Of a stretch of 64,000 bases of DNA, positions 12,251 through 27,200 are shown in pieces. This DNA comes from Yponomeuta sedellus. Taxonomy: Eukaryota > Arthropoda > Insecta > Lepidoptera > Yponomeutidae. The stretch spans positions 14,168,678-14,232,677 of the forward strand of contig OW203721.1 of the NCBI GenBank assembly GCA_934045075.1, written 5' to 3'. Position 1 is the first letter of the stretch; every line of letters begins with the position of its first letter. The position numbers were made by a program, and so were the translations under genes. The notes below the pieces were generated by a model. That model was not told the origin of the DNA. It did not search any database and worked only from the letters and a program-made list of their open reading frames with translations.

Positions 12251-15200
12251 CTGGAAATCATAAAAAACACATTAATAAGCTTCCGCCGATTTGTAAAATA
12301 TTACTTTTGAGACAGTCTTCTCCTTAGCGTGTCGATGGCATGTCGCCATCTTTGCGAAAGGATTTGGCAATAAAGTGTCGATAAAAAACTTGATGGGACA
12401 AAATCTAACAACTCGAAATAAAAGAGGGAGTGTGTTTATGACGACAAGTTAGAACTGTGAGTTAACACTAACTTGAGTACGAGCGTAATCTGGTCGGTGT
12501 TTTTCCACAAAAATTTGAAGTTTTTGCTAAGGGTTAAAGTTTTTAAATTGTCCTTAGCACGGGTTAGTGCATTAAAAAACAAGAGTATAATCATGTGGGT
12601 ACAGCGATATTATTCCGATGTAAAAACCTAACTGCAAAGTAGGTACTCGGGGCTGCAAGTAATGCAAATTACTTCAGCCAGATGTCACTGCCTGTACGTA
12701 ATACAAATATTGTAAAGACGTTCGAAAATTAACTGATGCCGGTGAGTCGCCCATTAGCTCAGTTGGAAAGAGCGCTGGCACGGATAACCAGAGGTCGCGG
12801 GTTCGAATCCCGGCATGGGTGCAATTTTTAGCCTCAAATAGGTTTATAAAGTAGTTTTAACTTCATAACTTTACCATTTAACTAAAAAAAAGTTTACCGT
12901 GGCTTAGTTGACTCAGCTAGTGTTAACTTTGTCGCTGGTGTAGATTAACAGTTTTATTTATAAAATGTTTATTTAACACTATTCCTATGAAAAGCTCTTT
13001 CAATTCACTTTCGATAGGTTGAGGTAAAGTTTTGTACCAAAGTCGAGGTTAACAGGATTTGAGGAATGTTCCAATGAATCGTGATGGTGCTAAGGAAGCA
13101 TAATAAAACTGAAAATATGTCTCAGCCTCTAACTTCAACGATCAAGAGTGGCTAGAAATTGCTTATAGGCATCAAAATTTATAGGTCTTTATAACAGATA
13201 ACGGCGTATAAATAATTTCAAAACACGAATACGATTTACGAATAAAATTTCACTGCCACTGAAATTCATGTAATAAAATAAAATTTATAAAAAACCCACA
13301 AAATTTCCACTGAAACACTCCTAGAGGCGTTTTATTTAATAGGTGTTTACGTCGTTCTCTTGTACAATTTCCACCACGGTCTTATTTAGTGAGCGATTTT
13401 GCAGTGTTTCAAGGAATTGTGTTTTTATAAATGAGACCAAAGCACAGTGCACAACAACTTTGAAAGTTTGTTTACAACTTATGCAAAAGCGCGCTGTAAA
13501 TTTGTGAAGAATCAAGATAATTATCACGTTATCTCACCTCTCGATGTATGTGGGTTGCTCGAACCAGAACTCGATGTAGCTGTTTTTCTTAGGAACCAAG
13601 CCCCAGAAGAACTTTTTCCCGTTGTAGGCGTCTTGTATCGTGTGGCCGGAGTAAGGCTCTATATTGGACGATATGTAGTCAACAGGTGGATTCTTATGCG
13701 GATAGAACAGCTGCTTCGAACCAGCCTTTTGATTCTGTAACAGAATTATTTACTTTCATGTCAAATATCACAACCATTTGGAAGTCAATTCAGACTTTCA
13801 ACTGTGTTTGAGATTATGAGGGAAATTGTTTTGTCATGATTCACCTAGAGGAATTTTGCAAGGACTAAAGCTCAATTAGCTGTATTTTTTATCTTGTGTA
13901 TAATATAAAGAGTTCTAGTCTAATCTGATCTCAATTATTAACTTTATTTTGCGTATGGCAATCTAATCTCAATTAGGGTCTTAATAGGGTTTAAGTCACA
14001 AAATAGTGCATTAATTGTTACCATAGGGGTGAAAGTAATTTATTGGACTAAACAAGTCTTTCACCAAAGGTAAACACTGTTTCTTCAATACAAATAAAAG
14101 ACAAGGTTGAACAAAACTATACAATTCGGAAAAAAAAACAAATGAAGAACGAATTATCGTTTTACCGGCAATTTATGTTTTATGTGGCCAACCAGCAATT
14201 TAATCAAATAACTTGAAAAGCTTTTTTAAAATTTTAACGGAATTATATCAAAAGGAACATTTTGGCGATGTTGGTCTATTAAAGTTTCACCACTATATTT
14301 TTAGTGGTGAAACAATTTTTATTTGATAAATGTTCCCGTACACTCCAAAACTGTAAGAAAAAGGTCTTGACTTCTCAGAATGTTAAGGCAGCCAATCTTT
14401 CTTCGAGGTGGCATTAAACTTTAGAAAAATCACACAAGAGCAAATTGGACTCGCTTACCGTGTCAGAATATTCGTAATATAATCTGAAATCAGTATTAAA
14501 TTCAATATTTTTTGTTTAACATTGACCATTTCAAAGAAAAGACTTTCTGATGTCTTCATCAGATTAAGGATTATCGGAGCATTGAAATTCACAAAATAAA
14601 GGCACGAAATATATCATGAGACACTACAACTCGTAGACACTCAACAAGTAGAATACGCAAAATAAGGCCACGAAATATCTAAGTAAACTGTATAAGAACT
14701 AAATTTCGCAAAATGAACGCACGCAATATATCAGTGAAAACAGATATATTCCTACATTGTTTTACTTGTTGAAAATATTAAATTTAAGGAATATTAAGTT
14801 TGGCAAAACATTTCATAAATATCATAAATACATACATAACCTCACGCCTTTGCATACAATATTCTCTGTATTCCCCTTACCAAATATGCCAATACATCCC
14901 ATATTTGGTCGATGTAAATGTATTTTTTTCGACAAATATCATGTCGATATTTACATGTCTGTAAATATCGACATGTTTTTAAATCTTTCCATCCCCACCG
15001 CGACGTGCACAGAATATTTTAGCGATATAGCAACATAGTGTTGTGTTTCATTCGCTTGCATCGCCAGTCGCAAATTAATGTAATTCGCTCGGTGCATTTT
15101 TCAGTGCATGGCCTTTATGTTCGTACATTTCGCATCGCAATTTACGCCGCATTGTTATTCGCAGATGAGATTGTTCGGCGGTCAAACCAACATTGATTTT

Positions 15201-18200
15201 AAATAAAATGCCTGTAATTTCCATGGCACACCAACAAGGTAATAATTATGTTAGTAAACACAGTTTTTTTGTGCCTGTTTGTACTGAATGAAACAAAAAC
15301 TGTGAAACTAATGGTATATACATAATATCATGAAAGAAGTTCAAGGCTGGTTTTGAATTGAGAATTTCACCATGTAAATACTTAAGTAACGTTCTGTAAC
15401 GCTCTTTTCTGAGAAATTCGAAGAGGCAGCAATACAGTATTTACTTAATGGAATTCTCAATTCAGAAACTGCTCATTAGTCTTTATATATATATATTATT
15501 GAACACAACATGAACAACCAGTGTGGTTGTCGGTCGTTATTACAGGCTTTTAATAGCAAATATTTCGTCGCAATTTACAATTTATCTTCCTGCTCTGAAG
15601 ACGAATTTTCGCGAATGTCTAAGGATAAAAGATAAATAATTCTGTAGTTTCGCTGCTATACCTACGTTTGTTGCGAATATCCTAGATTCTTTGTGATTAT
15701 CCTTTTCGTATAAGTACCTATCATAAAACACACACAGGGTACATTACCTCCTTGGTAAAGTAAGAAGACCACTGATGTTTTAAATACCTTTCATCACATT
15801 TTCTTTTAGTGAATTTTGGGAGGCCGCGGAGTGGTATAGAAAAACTGGAATATAAACAAAATATGAAGTTAGGTATATGTCATAAAGACTAAATTGTCTT
15901 CAACAAAACCGTGTTCAAATCGCAGGCCTGGCAAGCTGGAGGGGAATAAAAATGTTGTACCTTCTAACGACATTAAAATCCTGCGTTAGTAGATACGAGT
16001 ATGTATATTACAAAAGAATCCTACTGGCTAAATGGTCATGTGTCTAGTTTTAACTACTGCCCTCGACTTCGTTTGTATAAGATTAAACAAAGGTGCTCTT
16101 CGCTTATCTGACTATTACGGGGTATCTGATTAGGAGAATTTAGAACATAACATTTATATACAGGCACATACTTTGCTTCTGGCCCCACACTAAGATACCC
16201 TGTGTCGTGGGAACCAGAAACAGCGACATCACAAACATGTAAACATCCAAGACCTAGGATTTTTTGTCCTCAGCCAGGGTTAGAACCCGGGACCTCTCGC
16301 ACGGTATATTGTAGGCAGGATGGGCTACCGCTCCGCCACAGAGGCCGTCTATATATTTTTACATAAATATAATTCTAAGAAGAAACTCATCAATCTGAAT
16401 TCTGAATCAATAGAAATTACTGGACTTAGGACCAATGCTTTATTTGATTAAATATTATTTATTTCAATCTGAACATTCTTCACAGGAAATCACAAAGAGG
16501 AACATTAATCTTGGCTATCTTTTTTTGTCGTGTCTTGCTGGTGATATGGCAAACGTTTTTGAAGAAATAATCTTCGGTCTCTGTACTTTTGCGGAATATT
16601 TCTATTGTTATGATATGCAAGAAAAAATATGACCATTAGGAGAATAAAGGAAGCTCCTAATACTATAGCAATGTCCCAGAGATCAACACCTTCGTTTGGG
16701 GGTTGGTACGAATGAGCCATCATTGACCAATCTTTGTACAAAGAATAACGTGCAATCTTTGCCCTCTGTAATATTTGTCAGCAATATATCTGCTGTAACT
16801 CACGAAAATAACTTTCGCTTTCTTTTTTTACGTTTCTCAGTTCTTTCTTTTACGATTCAAAAATGGGCTCTTGATTTTAGAACAATAATCAAACAATAAT
16901 CTCTATTCGTGACTTTGATAGGTATCTGTGACTTTTAGTGATGACTACAGATTACATTTTTTCCAGTGACTACAATGTATGGTAACCTAAAGGAGGTTTT
17001 AGTACAAGTTTTGACGTGTCATTGACTCGGAAAAAAGTTTTATCTTTTTTTAAAACTTTTAGTGCAGTCAAGTCATTACAGTTGGCAGTAACGTTCTGCC
17101 AAACTCGAGAATAGAGGTAAACAAACCAACTTAGGGTTATCACAACTCACGTTTTACAAATCTAATATTGTTTACATGATTATAGCCTTTTACTTGCTAA
17201 CTATTTATAACAATTCCTATTGCAGCATATTTAACTAGAATCACTCAAATAACATGCATATTACCTTGTTATTTCGAAAAACTATAAAAAAATCGACATT
17301 AATTTTACGCGACAGCCCTACAGAAAAAGAAACATGGATGAAATTCAGGTGTGACAAACATTTTGGGAAATTTAGTTTCTGCCAACAAGTGAAGTTTAGT
17401 TGTTTGTCAATACGTGTATATGGCATAAGTTTATAGCAAATATATGTGTGACAAAATGGCACAAGACAAAAATATAGATTGCCCCCATATCATTGTGAAT
17501 TAAATCCGATAGAAATCATATGAGGGCAAGTAAAAGGCCATGTTGCTGCCAAAAATAAAACTTTTTAAATGGCTGTACTAAATAAAGGTCCTGTTAGATG
17601 AGGCAATAAGTAAAATTACTCCAGCAGCATGGCAACGTTGTGTTGAACACTTAATTAAAGAAGAGAAGAAAACGCCGAATTTGATGGTGTAATGTATAAT
17701 GTCATTGATGAATTTATAATTCAAGTCTCCGGAGACACAAATTCATCCTCCTCTTTGGCCAGTGACAGTGATGATTAGTGTGAACATATGAATAAAAATA
17801 TATACAAAGAACTTTCTATTATTGCAATATTTGCAGTAGGTTCCAATCTACTCATTTTCATAGTAGCATCTATAGGTACTTATTAATATTATAAAGTTGA
17901 AGCGTTTGTATGTTTTTTGCTTAAACGCGCTTAATTCTATTAGGAAAATCATGCGGCATGGCTCGCGTAGATGTTTGTTAAATCTGTGTTTCATATTTCA
18001 GTGTTGTCATATGTCATATTCAAATCGGTTAAGTCTTTCACTATAAAATCATAAACATATAAACATAAATAAGCATTTTACATTAGTAGGAGGAACGATT
18101 ATTATTTGGATGAAAACGATTTCTAGAAAAGGTTGTTAACATCTGCCTTTTAGGTGTAAACAAGTCGTTGCCTAGCAACGGTTTGTTTATCGCCATTCTT

Positions 18201-21200
18201 TATTTTTATTTTTAATGCACTAACCCGTGCTAAGGAACAAATTTAAAAACCTATTTAGAGGCTAAAAATTTCACCCATGCCGGGATTCGAACCCGCAACC
18301 TCTGGCTATCCGTACCAGCGCTCTACCAATTGAGCCAATGGGCGACTCACGGCATCAGTGAAATTTCGAACCTCTTTACAATATTCTCTGTATTACGTAC
18401 AGGCAGTGACATCTGACTTAAGCAAATTGCATTACTTACAGCCCCGACTACCTACTTTGCAGTTAGGTTTAACATCGGAACGATATCACTGTACCCACAT
18501 GATTACACTATTTTTATTTTTAATGCACTAACCCGTGCTAAGGAACAAATTTAAAAACCTATTTAGAGGCTAAAAATTTCACCCATGCCGGGATTCGAAC
18601 CCGCAACCTCTGGCTATCCGTACCAGCGCTCTACCAATTGAGCCAATGGGCGACTCACGGCATCAGTGAAATTTCGAACCTCTTTACAATATTCTCTGTA
18701 TTACGTACAGGCAGTGACATCTGACTTAAGCAAATTGCATTACTTACAGCCCCGACTACCTACTTTGCAGTTAGGTTTAACATCGGAACGATATCACTGT
18801 ACCCACATGATTACACTATTTTTATTTTTAATGCACTAACCCTAAGGTTTTTAAATTTGTTCCTTAGCACGGGTTAGTGCATTAAAAATAAAAATAGTGT
18901 AATCATGTGGGTACAGTGATATCGTTCCGATGTTAAACCTAACTGCAAAGTAGGTAGTCGGGGCTGTAAGTAATGCAATTTGCTTAAGTCAGATGTCACT
19001 GCCTGTACGTAATACAGAGAATATTGTAAAGAGGTTCGAAATTTCACTGATGCCGTGAGTCGCCCATTGGCTCAATTGGTAGAGCGCTGGTACGGATAGC
19101 CAGAGGTTGCGGGTTCGAATCCCGGCATGGGTGAAATTTTTAGCCTCTAAATAGGTTTTTAAATTTGTTCCTTAGCACGGGTTAGTGCATTAAAAATAAA
19201 AATAGTGTAATCATGTGGGTACAGTGATATCGTTCCGATGTTAAACCTAACTGCAAAGTAGGTAGTCGGGGCTGTAAGTAATGCAATTTGCTTAAGTCAG
19301 ATGTCACTGCCTGTACGTAATACAGAGAATATTGTAAAGAGGTTCGAAATTTCACTGATGCCGTGAGTCGCCCATTGGCTCAATTGGTAGAGCGCTGGTA
19401 CGGATAGCCAGAGGTTGCGGGTTCGAATCCCGGCATGGGTGAAATTTTTAGCCTCTAAATAGGTTTTTAAATTATCGCCATTCGTTATCGAATTTGGCGT
19501 GGGTGGTACACGTGGTACATTAAGTATGCTGATATTTTTCAACAGTGCCTTGTTCGAAGCTGGAAACGATTTAAAACCACTATAAGCTCTCTTTACAAAG
19601 TTGGAGAAAAGTCTCTGTTTTTGGCATGCTTTTGCTTAAGTACTTGTTCATTTTGTCAATGTCAATCAAAAGTTTCTAATTTATGATTGTAAGAATGGCT
19701 GCCTCAAAGGGTCTGTGTCGGCTTTCTGTAGAAGTATTGACTTGTTCTATTGCACTTCAGCTGGACTTCCCCAATGTGAAAGAAGGAACAGCCTACTGTT
19801 TACAAATAAGTATCAGTTGACCAAAGTTCATATAAAAAAAAACCACTAGCAGCTGTTAACAGTTGATTAACAGAATATGATAAATCTTCGTTAAGGCAAG
19901 AAAATAATAGTTTGTATTAATATTGTAGTTCGTGGAAATCGCTTGATGAATTACACTGTAACGAGAAATATTGTTTGTGCAATATTTTCTCTTTATAATG
20001 TAACTGAAAAGAGAAGTAGTTTTTGTTTACTCTTTATAGGGAAACACGCCTGATAAAACAAAGGCAAACAATTATATTGCAAAAAAAAAACAGTTTTTGT
20101 TCACTCTTTATTATTAGGAATAGCTACGCCTGATAAAATGGTAAAAGCAAATTTTTCCCTTAACGTTTTATGAGTCTTTCCGAGAACATTTTTTAATAAC
20201 CGTACCTTATGTGATAAAACTGGAACGAAGCAAGTAAAAACTAAAATAAAAGATGACCACAACTCTATTTGAGAGCATTAACTATTAAGAAGGGCGGGCC
20301 CAAGCTAGATGGCACTAACCTCGCAATTTTAAATTCGGGTCTCGCCTGCTTACTCATTGCTCAGTAATCGGCTTCTACAAACCGCTCGATGCTCGTAGCC
20401 CCGGCTGCCTGAGTGATCTTAAGCGATCACGAAGGTTAAGCAACACCAGGGGCGTTCAGTGCACGGATGGGTAAACCGTCTATGACTAACGCTAGTGGCA
20501 TTTTTCCGAGCGGGTCCGTGCTTTGCAAGGCACGTTAAGCAGCTGGTGCCGACTGCCGTCGACAGATGGCAGTCGTTAAGCCAAGTCAGAGGCATGAGGG
20601 CGGCTTGAAAACTGTTCTGACAGTAAGACCAGCAACTAGTCTTGCCAGCCTCTGGATCTGGACTTGGACCCCGTGGTGGAGTATGGTCTATACGTTCCTC
20701 AGGGAAGAGACCCGTGCCCTTCGGTGAGGGCATAATGAATTGATGATGATGAATCCGTTTCTTGGTTTCTTTTTCAAGAATTATTAAATCAGTAATTGTG
20801 TTCAGTAATTACTTTTAAGTGTTTTTTTTTTCATTTCCGTTTGGTCTGTGGTTATTTTAGATCGCCTATGAAACTACCGAAACCACGACAAGCGATTGGT
20901 ACCTATCTTAAAATTTGGTCAAACACATTACCTTCCTTTTGGGCATCGCCACGTTCGGGTGATAAAAACAGATAAACACTTGATGTCACTAGGGTACGCA
21001 CTTTATGAAATCTGCGGGCTTTATGGTTAATTAATGATTGCGTGTGTATGCGTTGTGTGTGTGAATGTGCTTCTGTAGAGTTTTTCCTTCCTGTACCTAA
21101 TAGAATTACCCCCTTATTCATAATAGTCTGCTAGCTTAAAACAGCTGCTAAACAGTGTTTTCTTTCGTTCTGACTTAGGTCAATAGAAGAGGACAGAGTG

Positions 21201-24200
21201 AGAATAAGATTAACAGACTATTATGAATAAGGGGGTTAAAGTTTAAGGCTCTTACTAATAAACACCGTATAAGCCTGGTATAGTTACACAGTGTTTTGTT
21301 CACGTCATTTGAATGTAATTTTCAGTTGGAAGAAAAGAGACAAAACACTGCATAGTTATACAATACTTACACCAAATTTATTAGTAAGGCTGTAAGAGCA
21401 CTGGGAGCAGATTAAAAATCACACTGACATAATGCCACCAAGCAATCATATATGCGCGGCCTATGCTTAGCTTACATACATTACCTTTGTTAGCGAAAAC
21501 TTGCATGCAACTATAAACAAATGTCTCTCGAGGTGCTATCTATTTTAACACGGCGACCAGACATTCTAGGTCAATCAAATTAAATATTCCGACAGTCACG
21601 AGTTTTGTATCTAAAAAAATTCTAGATCAGATACAACACGTGACTGACTTTAGAGAATATGTAATGCCTACGCCATGATAGAGGTGTCATGGACAGGAGG
21701 TTCCATTGTACTTATTGACATTCATCCTCCTCTTGTTCCTTTCCATTGTCATTTTACACTTTTTGTTGTTGGTAAGCCCAATAATTAAGGTTTTATTTCA
21801 TGCCCGGCTGAGACGAGGCTTAGACATTATAAAATATACAGTCCACTGAACAACATCTCTAGACGGCCTAACCGCCTAATATAAGGGTTCTATATCTATA
21901 CTGAGAAAATGTCCTTTATGATTAGAGGTGGCTACATATGTTGTATGTAAATGGGGTGATAAGACCTAGCGAATAGACTAATCATTACGTGATTAGTAGA
22001 CTAATCAGTCCGACTAACAAATAGACCTTATCGCTATAAGGTCTATTTGTTAGTCGGACTCCCGCTGATACTCCCGGATTTATTGACAGAAATCACTGTT
22101 TTGCTTAGTATTTATTTTTTATATAGCCTCCATAATATAGATGTCACAATGCAGGGCAAAGCCCCCCCCCCTTTTACACCAACATTTCCTGTCAGTTCCC
22201 ACCTGTGATCTCTGTTTTTATTGTATAGCCTCGATTGTGTCCCACTGCTGGGCAAAGGCCTCCCCTCTTGCCCTCCCCTTCCACTCCTCCTCCTTCATAG
22301 CCACCTCCTGCCAGCCCGGCAAAAAGTTCGTGAGGTCGTCTCGCCATCTTTCTTGGGTCGGCCACGTTTTTCGATATCCATCGCTATGGCGTCGCTGTTA
22401 TAATATAATATAATATAATATAATATAATATAATATAATATAATATAATATAATATAATATAATATAATATAATATAATATAATATAATATAATATAATA
22501 TAATATAATATAATATAATATAATATAATATAATATAATATAATATAATATAATATAATATAATATAATATAATATAATATAATATAATATAATATAATA
22601 CAAATAAATATAACATAACATTTACATACAAGAACGTACATTGCTTCTGGCCCCACACTAGGATACCCTGTGTCGTGGGTACCAGAAACAACGACATCAT
22701 AAACATGTAAACATCCAAGACCTGAGTTTTTTTTGTCTCCAGCCGGGAATCGAACCCGGGACCCCTTGCAGGATATCGAACCCGGGACCCCTTGCAGGAC
22801 TACTACTGCGCCACAGGGACCGTCATTACGATGGTGGTGACCAACTCCCACTTGCGTTTATCCACTTTTTTTCAATAGCTATGTACTGGTTGTTCATTGG
22901 TTGTGTGGGGCAAGGTCTAATCTGTGTCGCTGATTCTACAAGAGTTTATTGGAGATTAGCAAAGCCGTTTTAGCTACTTATTTTACACGTACCTGGACTT
23001 TTACTAATTTCCCTTTCAATGAAGAGTACAGGCCGATGTGCTGAAACAGTGACCGCTTGTATTTGGGGCGTATCTTCAATACGACGGATTGGCACTGAGA
23101 CTGAAAATAAATGAAGTCATTAGGCAGTTACAGTCGACATCACAACAATATTTACACCAGTGTACTCCACTCAATTACGGTACGGTAGAGACAGTTAAAA
23201 AAAAATAACTCGACTTCAAATCACTACATTTTATTTTTATTTATGTAAATTATTTGTATGTATCTGTTGATAATTTTATTTATTCACACTGTTATTGAGG
23301 CATGTATTTGGAACCTCTGAAATTAATGTTTTCTATGTTTTTTTTGTACATCTACTTCCTTCTCTAATGTATTAGTCCAGTTCATCCGAAGGTTGTCTGG
23401 AAGAGATCACTTTTAGTGATAAGGCCGCCGTTTGTACTCTTAGGTTAAGAAATATCTGTGTAATTTCCATTTTTATGTACAATAAAGTGTTCTCTATCTC
23501 TATCTATCTATCTATAACACAAAAACACACAAATCATTTAATCGAACATGACCTGTAAATTCAAACACAGATGTTGATTTTTACATGTAGTCTATAAATG
23601 CCGCACTGCAGGGCACAGGCCTTTTCTCAGAGAGAGAGAGAGTATGGGCTTAATTACCAGGCGGGCCCACCGCGGTATGGAAATGTATGAGGTATTTGAA
23701 CACCACAGACACCCAGGTTTCCTCATGATGTTTTCCTTCACAGTTAGCGAGTGGTATTGCCACTAAAACTTCACGAATGCACTTAACTTAGGAACCCAAT
23801 TCAATGGTACGAATCGAACCTGGGTCTCCCGCTTAAGAGTCCATTACTATACTACCTGTTGGGCTACCGCCGGCCGCTTCGCCGCCGCATGTAATATTGT
23901 AGAAATATATTTTGGGCCCCGTGTCAAGTAGGTAATATGACCATTGTTTTTAAACCACTTCAAAGTAAAGGTATATTTTGGATAGCTATCTACGCGTTCC
24001 ATCGAAGAACGAATTCACATTGATTTATTTTACCAAAATACAACACTGCATTATGTAGAACGTAACATCGAAAATACGCATTAGGGTACGAGAAACTTAC
24101 TAATGTTACCCTTATGTAAAAAAGAAAACAAAGTTACCTCAATTTTTACGATTTACAAAGCTTTTCTAGACTGGTAGTTACTGGAATCATACTATTAAGA

Positions 24201-27200
24201 AATATGTAGAAAACAATAAGTCAAGTTATGTAGTGGAATTTCCATTTTCTATTCAGGCAAATAACTTAATTTAATATTTATAATGTGTGCTGTTATTATT
24301 TCTTTGCACCAACATGTTAAAACCCAACATAGTAGGGTAGCAGAAGTATAATCAACATTGTACATAAGCAATCCTGCCACGTTCTGCCGGGGGTAAAACG
24401 ATAAGAGACAAAGTAGCCACTCACTGGTATCATATTCAGCCCGCACATTTTGTCCGTCAAGTAGGCCTCGATAAGCCAATCGATCGGCATGTTTACGTAA
24501 AACAGCTGCACGTAGGTGATGAAGTGTGGAAGGTGCGACGCCTTGAAAAGCTTCCCAATGCCTCCCGTCTTGCAGAACTCGATCCAGACCCAATCCGGGT
24601 TCGTGACGGATATCCTCGTGATATACGATTTCATGTCCTGTTGATTATACAACTTGTTAAGGGGGCGGTGAAGGATGACGCAATGTCAAGCTAATAGGGT
24701 AAGTTTCTTTCAAGTGCAGTGCAGCCTAATCCGATCCAAATACAAATGTGAATTTATTTCGTAGGACCTTATTCACTTCCTACTCATCATAAACCCATTT
24801 CCAGGCTCTTTTCTGACGTTGGCCACAGTGCAGGACTTCATTTTTGTCAATTACCAAAGTCAACAAACGGGGTTTTCATTGTACTGTTAGAAAATGCCAA
24901 ACATTGATCAGTAATAAAACATAAATCTTAATATACTCTCTCTCTTTGCGAGAAGGCCTATGTCCTACAGTGAGAAGGTATATGACAGAGGTATGCATGA
25001 CAAATCAGAAATTATTGTTAGAATATTTTTGGGGCTTAATCGCGTAGTAATTTATGGCTATTTTACCTCAAAGTCCCATGGCTTATCGTCCGACATTGTC
25101 TGTGTAGTGCGTCGCAACCCTAATAGTGCTTTGTGATGGCCGTTTCAGGGTAGTCTAAAAAATTATCAGCCGAAGATGCGAACGAGTACCAGACACCAGT
25201 CTTCTCGTGACCACGATGACTGTAACGTCGTCGAAACGTCGAGGTCAAATAGCAATAAATGACTACGCGATTAAGCCCCGAAAATATTCTAACAATAAAG
25301 TCGCGAAAGTTCAAAATATGTTAAGACTGGAATTAATTAAAGTATGTAAGTCTCACTGCAGGGCGTATGCCTTCTTTCAGAGAGAGAGAGAGATAGTAGG
25401 TATAGACTTAATTTTATATTATTTTTAATGCACTAACCCGTGCTAAGGACAATTTTAAAAACCTATTTAGAGGCTAAAACTTCCACCCATGCCGGGACTC
25501 GAACCCGCGACCTCTGGTTTACCGAGCCAGATGTCGCGGGTTCGAGTCCCGCCTTTAAATAGGTTTTTAAAAAAGACTTAATTACCACGCGAGCACATGA
25601 ATGAATGAACGAGCACGAGCGTGAATTGGTGGAAGAATTTGAGCACTTAAGACACTTAAGTTTACTTCCGATAAATAATGAAGTTCTACACAACACTATT
25701 ACTCGTCCTGCTCCCAAACTAGAATACCCTATACCTGTAACCAGGGAAGCATATCACAAACATGGAAACCCAACCAGACTGAGGCCACTTTACAAAGAGC
25801 TCAGCGAAAATCCGGCTTTTGAATACCTTTACGAGTAGCACCCACAAAAGTATTTACATCTAAATAAAAGCCGACTGCTTATGTTCTAAATAAAGCATGA
25901 CGCAAGACAAATCATTTTCGATGCGCAAAACGTTCTTTTTATTTCGGTTGCCCTGGCAACATTAATGTGTTGTTCGCACATAGAAAATAGAATCGTATTT
26001 TTTATAGTGTTTTTTAGCAGGAGGCACTTATGAAAGAACACAGCCAAAAGCGTATGTTAGAATAAATGCTCGTAAGTTCATTGAGTGCGAGCAAGTTAGT
26101 TGCGATTAATGTCATGTAACTTAAGTTACGTTGTGCAACGACTAAAGAAACACCGAACACAAAAAAACAACACTAACATGAAATTGATCATTTTACCCTA
26201 ATGTAGTTCTTCTCGCTTATGACGTCATCCTCAAGCATTAGGTAGTATGTCCCCTTTCCCTGTCCGTACGCCATTAGAAATACAGTATCCAAGTTTTGCT
26301 TCGTCCGCCATATAGTTCTTTTCAGGGAGTCGCCTAAAGTAGGAAGGATTGTTTCTAAGTTTGGGTAATAACCCGGCGAAGGAGATATCACTTCTATGAG
26401 ACCGCTCTCGACCTGCTTTGGAAACCTGAAATGATGATTAATTAAGTTACAAAATACCATGTTGAAATGAACATTCCATTTCATATCAAATGTAACTGTC
26501 AGAAAACAGGACATTGATGTGCATCACGATAGACCAGTCTTATTTTAGTTAAGAAGAGTAAAAATATATTACCCAAAAATATACAAATTTATTAATCTTT
26601 AGCCAGATTAATACATTTGTATATTTTCTTAAAAAAAATGTATATTATAGTAAGATCAAATTATAATGATGCGACATTTAGTACATATTGATATACTGAA
26701 TGGCGTCGACAGCAGAGCAAAAAGGGCGAGCATTTGATGAAAAGGCAGTTTTTTAAATAAGAAAACTCACTCTGTTTCAATATCCTTAGCCATTCCGACG
26801 ACGTACTCCAGGTCGGTTTCCCCAACCATAATGACGATCAGGGTGCAGTTGGATTCTTCCTCGCTCATGCCATTTACGAGGTGCTGTAGAATAAACATTT
26901 TGTAGTCTGGTCTATACAACACTAAGTACCTATAAAGTTCTTTTATTTATTAAATAAAAACCTCATGGTCTAGTATGATCAATTAAATTTCTGGCGACCA
27001 TGCAGCTGGCAAAAGTGATCCGGAAAATATTTATTTCGGCGGCCTCTTTGAGAAGATACGGAATTTCCTGCCACTGCCAACAAGATTTCGCTTCCGAAAT
27101 CTCTGTTGCTTCCTACCTTCAACTACGTTGATGCCTGCAGTTATTTCGATTTGACCAAAGAGCAACTTAATAAACTTGAGTTCCTCTGAAACTAAAGGTT

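Noticed and set aside
12750..12822. Functional tRNA gene (Ile-like)
   Set aside because: The A- and B-boxes are good, but the anticodon loop lacks U33, stem pairs mismatch and the module sits inside a dispersed repeat seen five times; treated as element-derived.
18330..18360. Hammerhead ribozyme next to the tRNA-like module ('ctgatgccgtgag')
   Set aside because: It resembles CUGAUGA by three or four bases only; the GAA core and stems are missing.
18199..19471. CRISPR-like array (regular 308-bp period)
   Set aside because: The repeats are whole transposable units in a eukaryotic intron, with no short spacer pattern.
22295..22851. Long low-complexity ORFs (YYIIL repeats)
   Set aside because: They are translations of the (TAATA)n microsatellite and SINE sequence.
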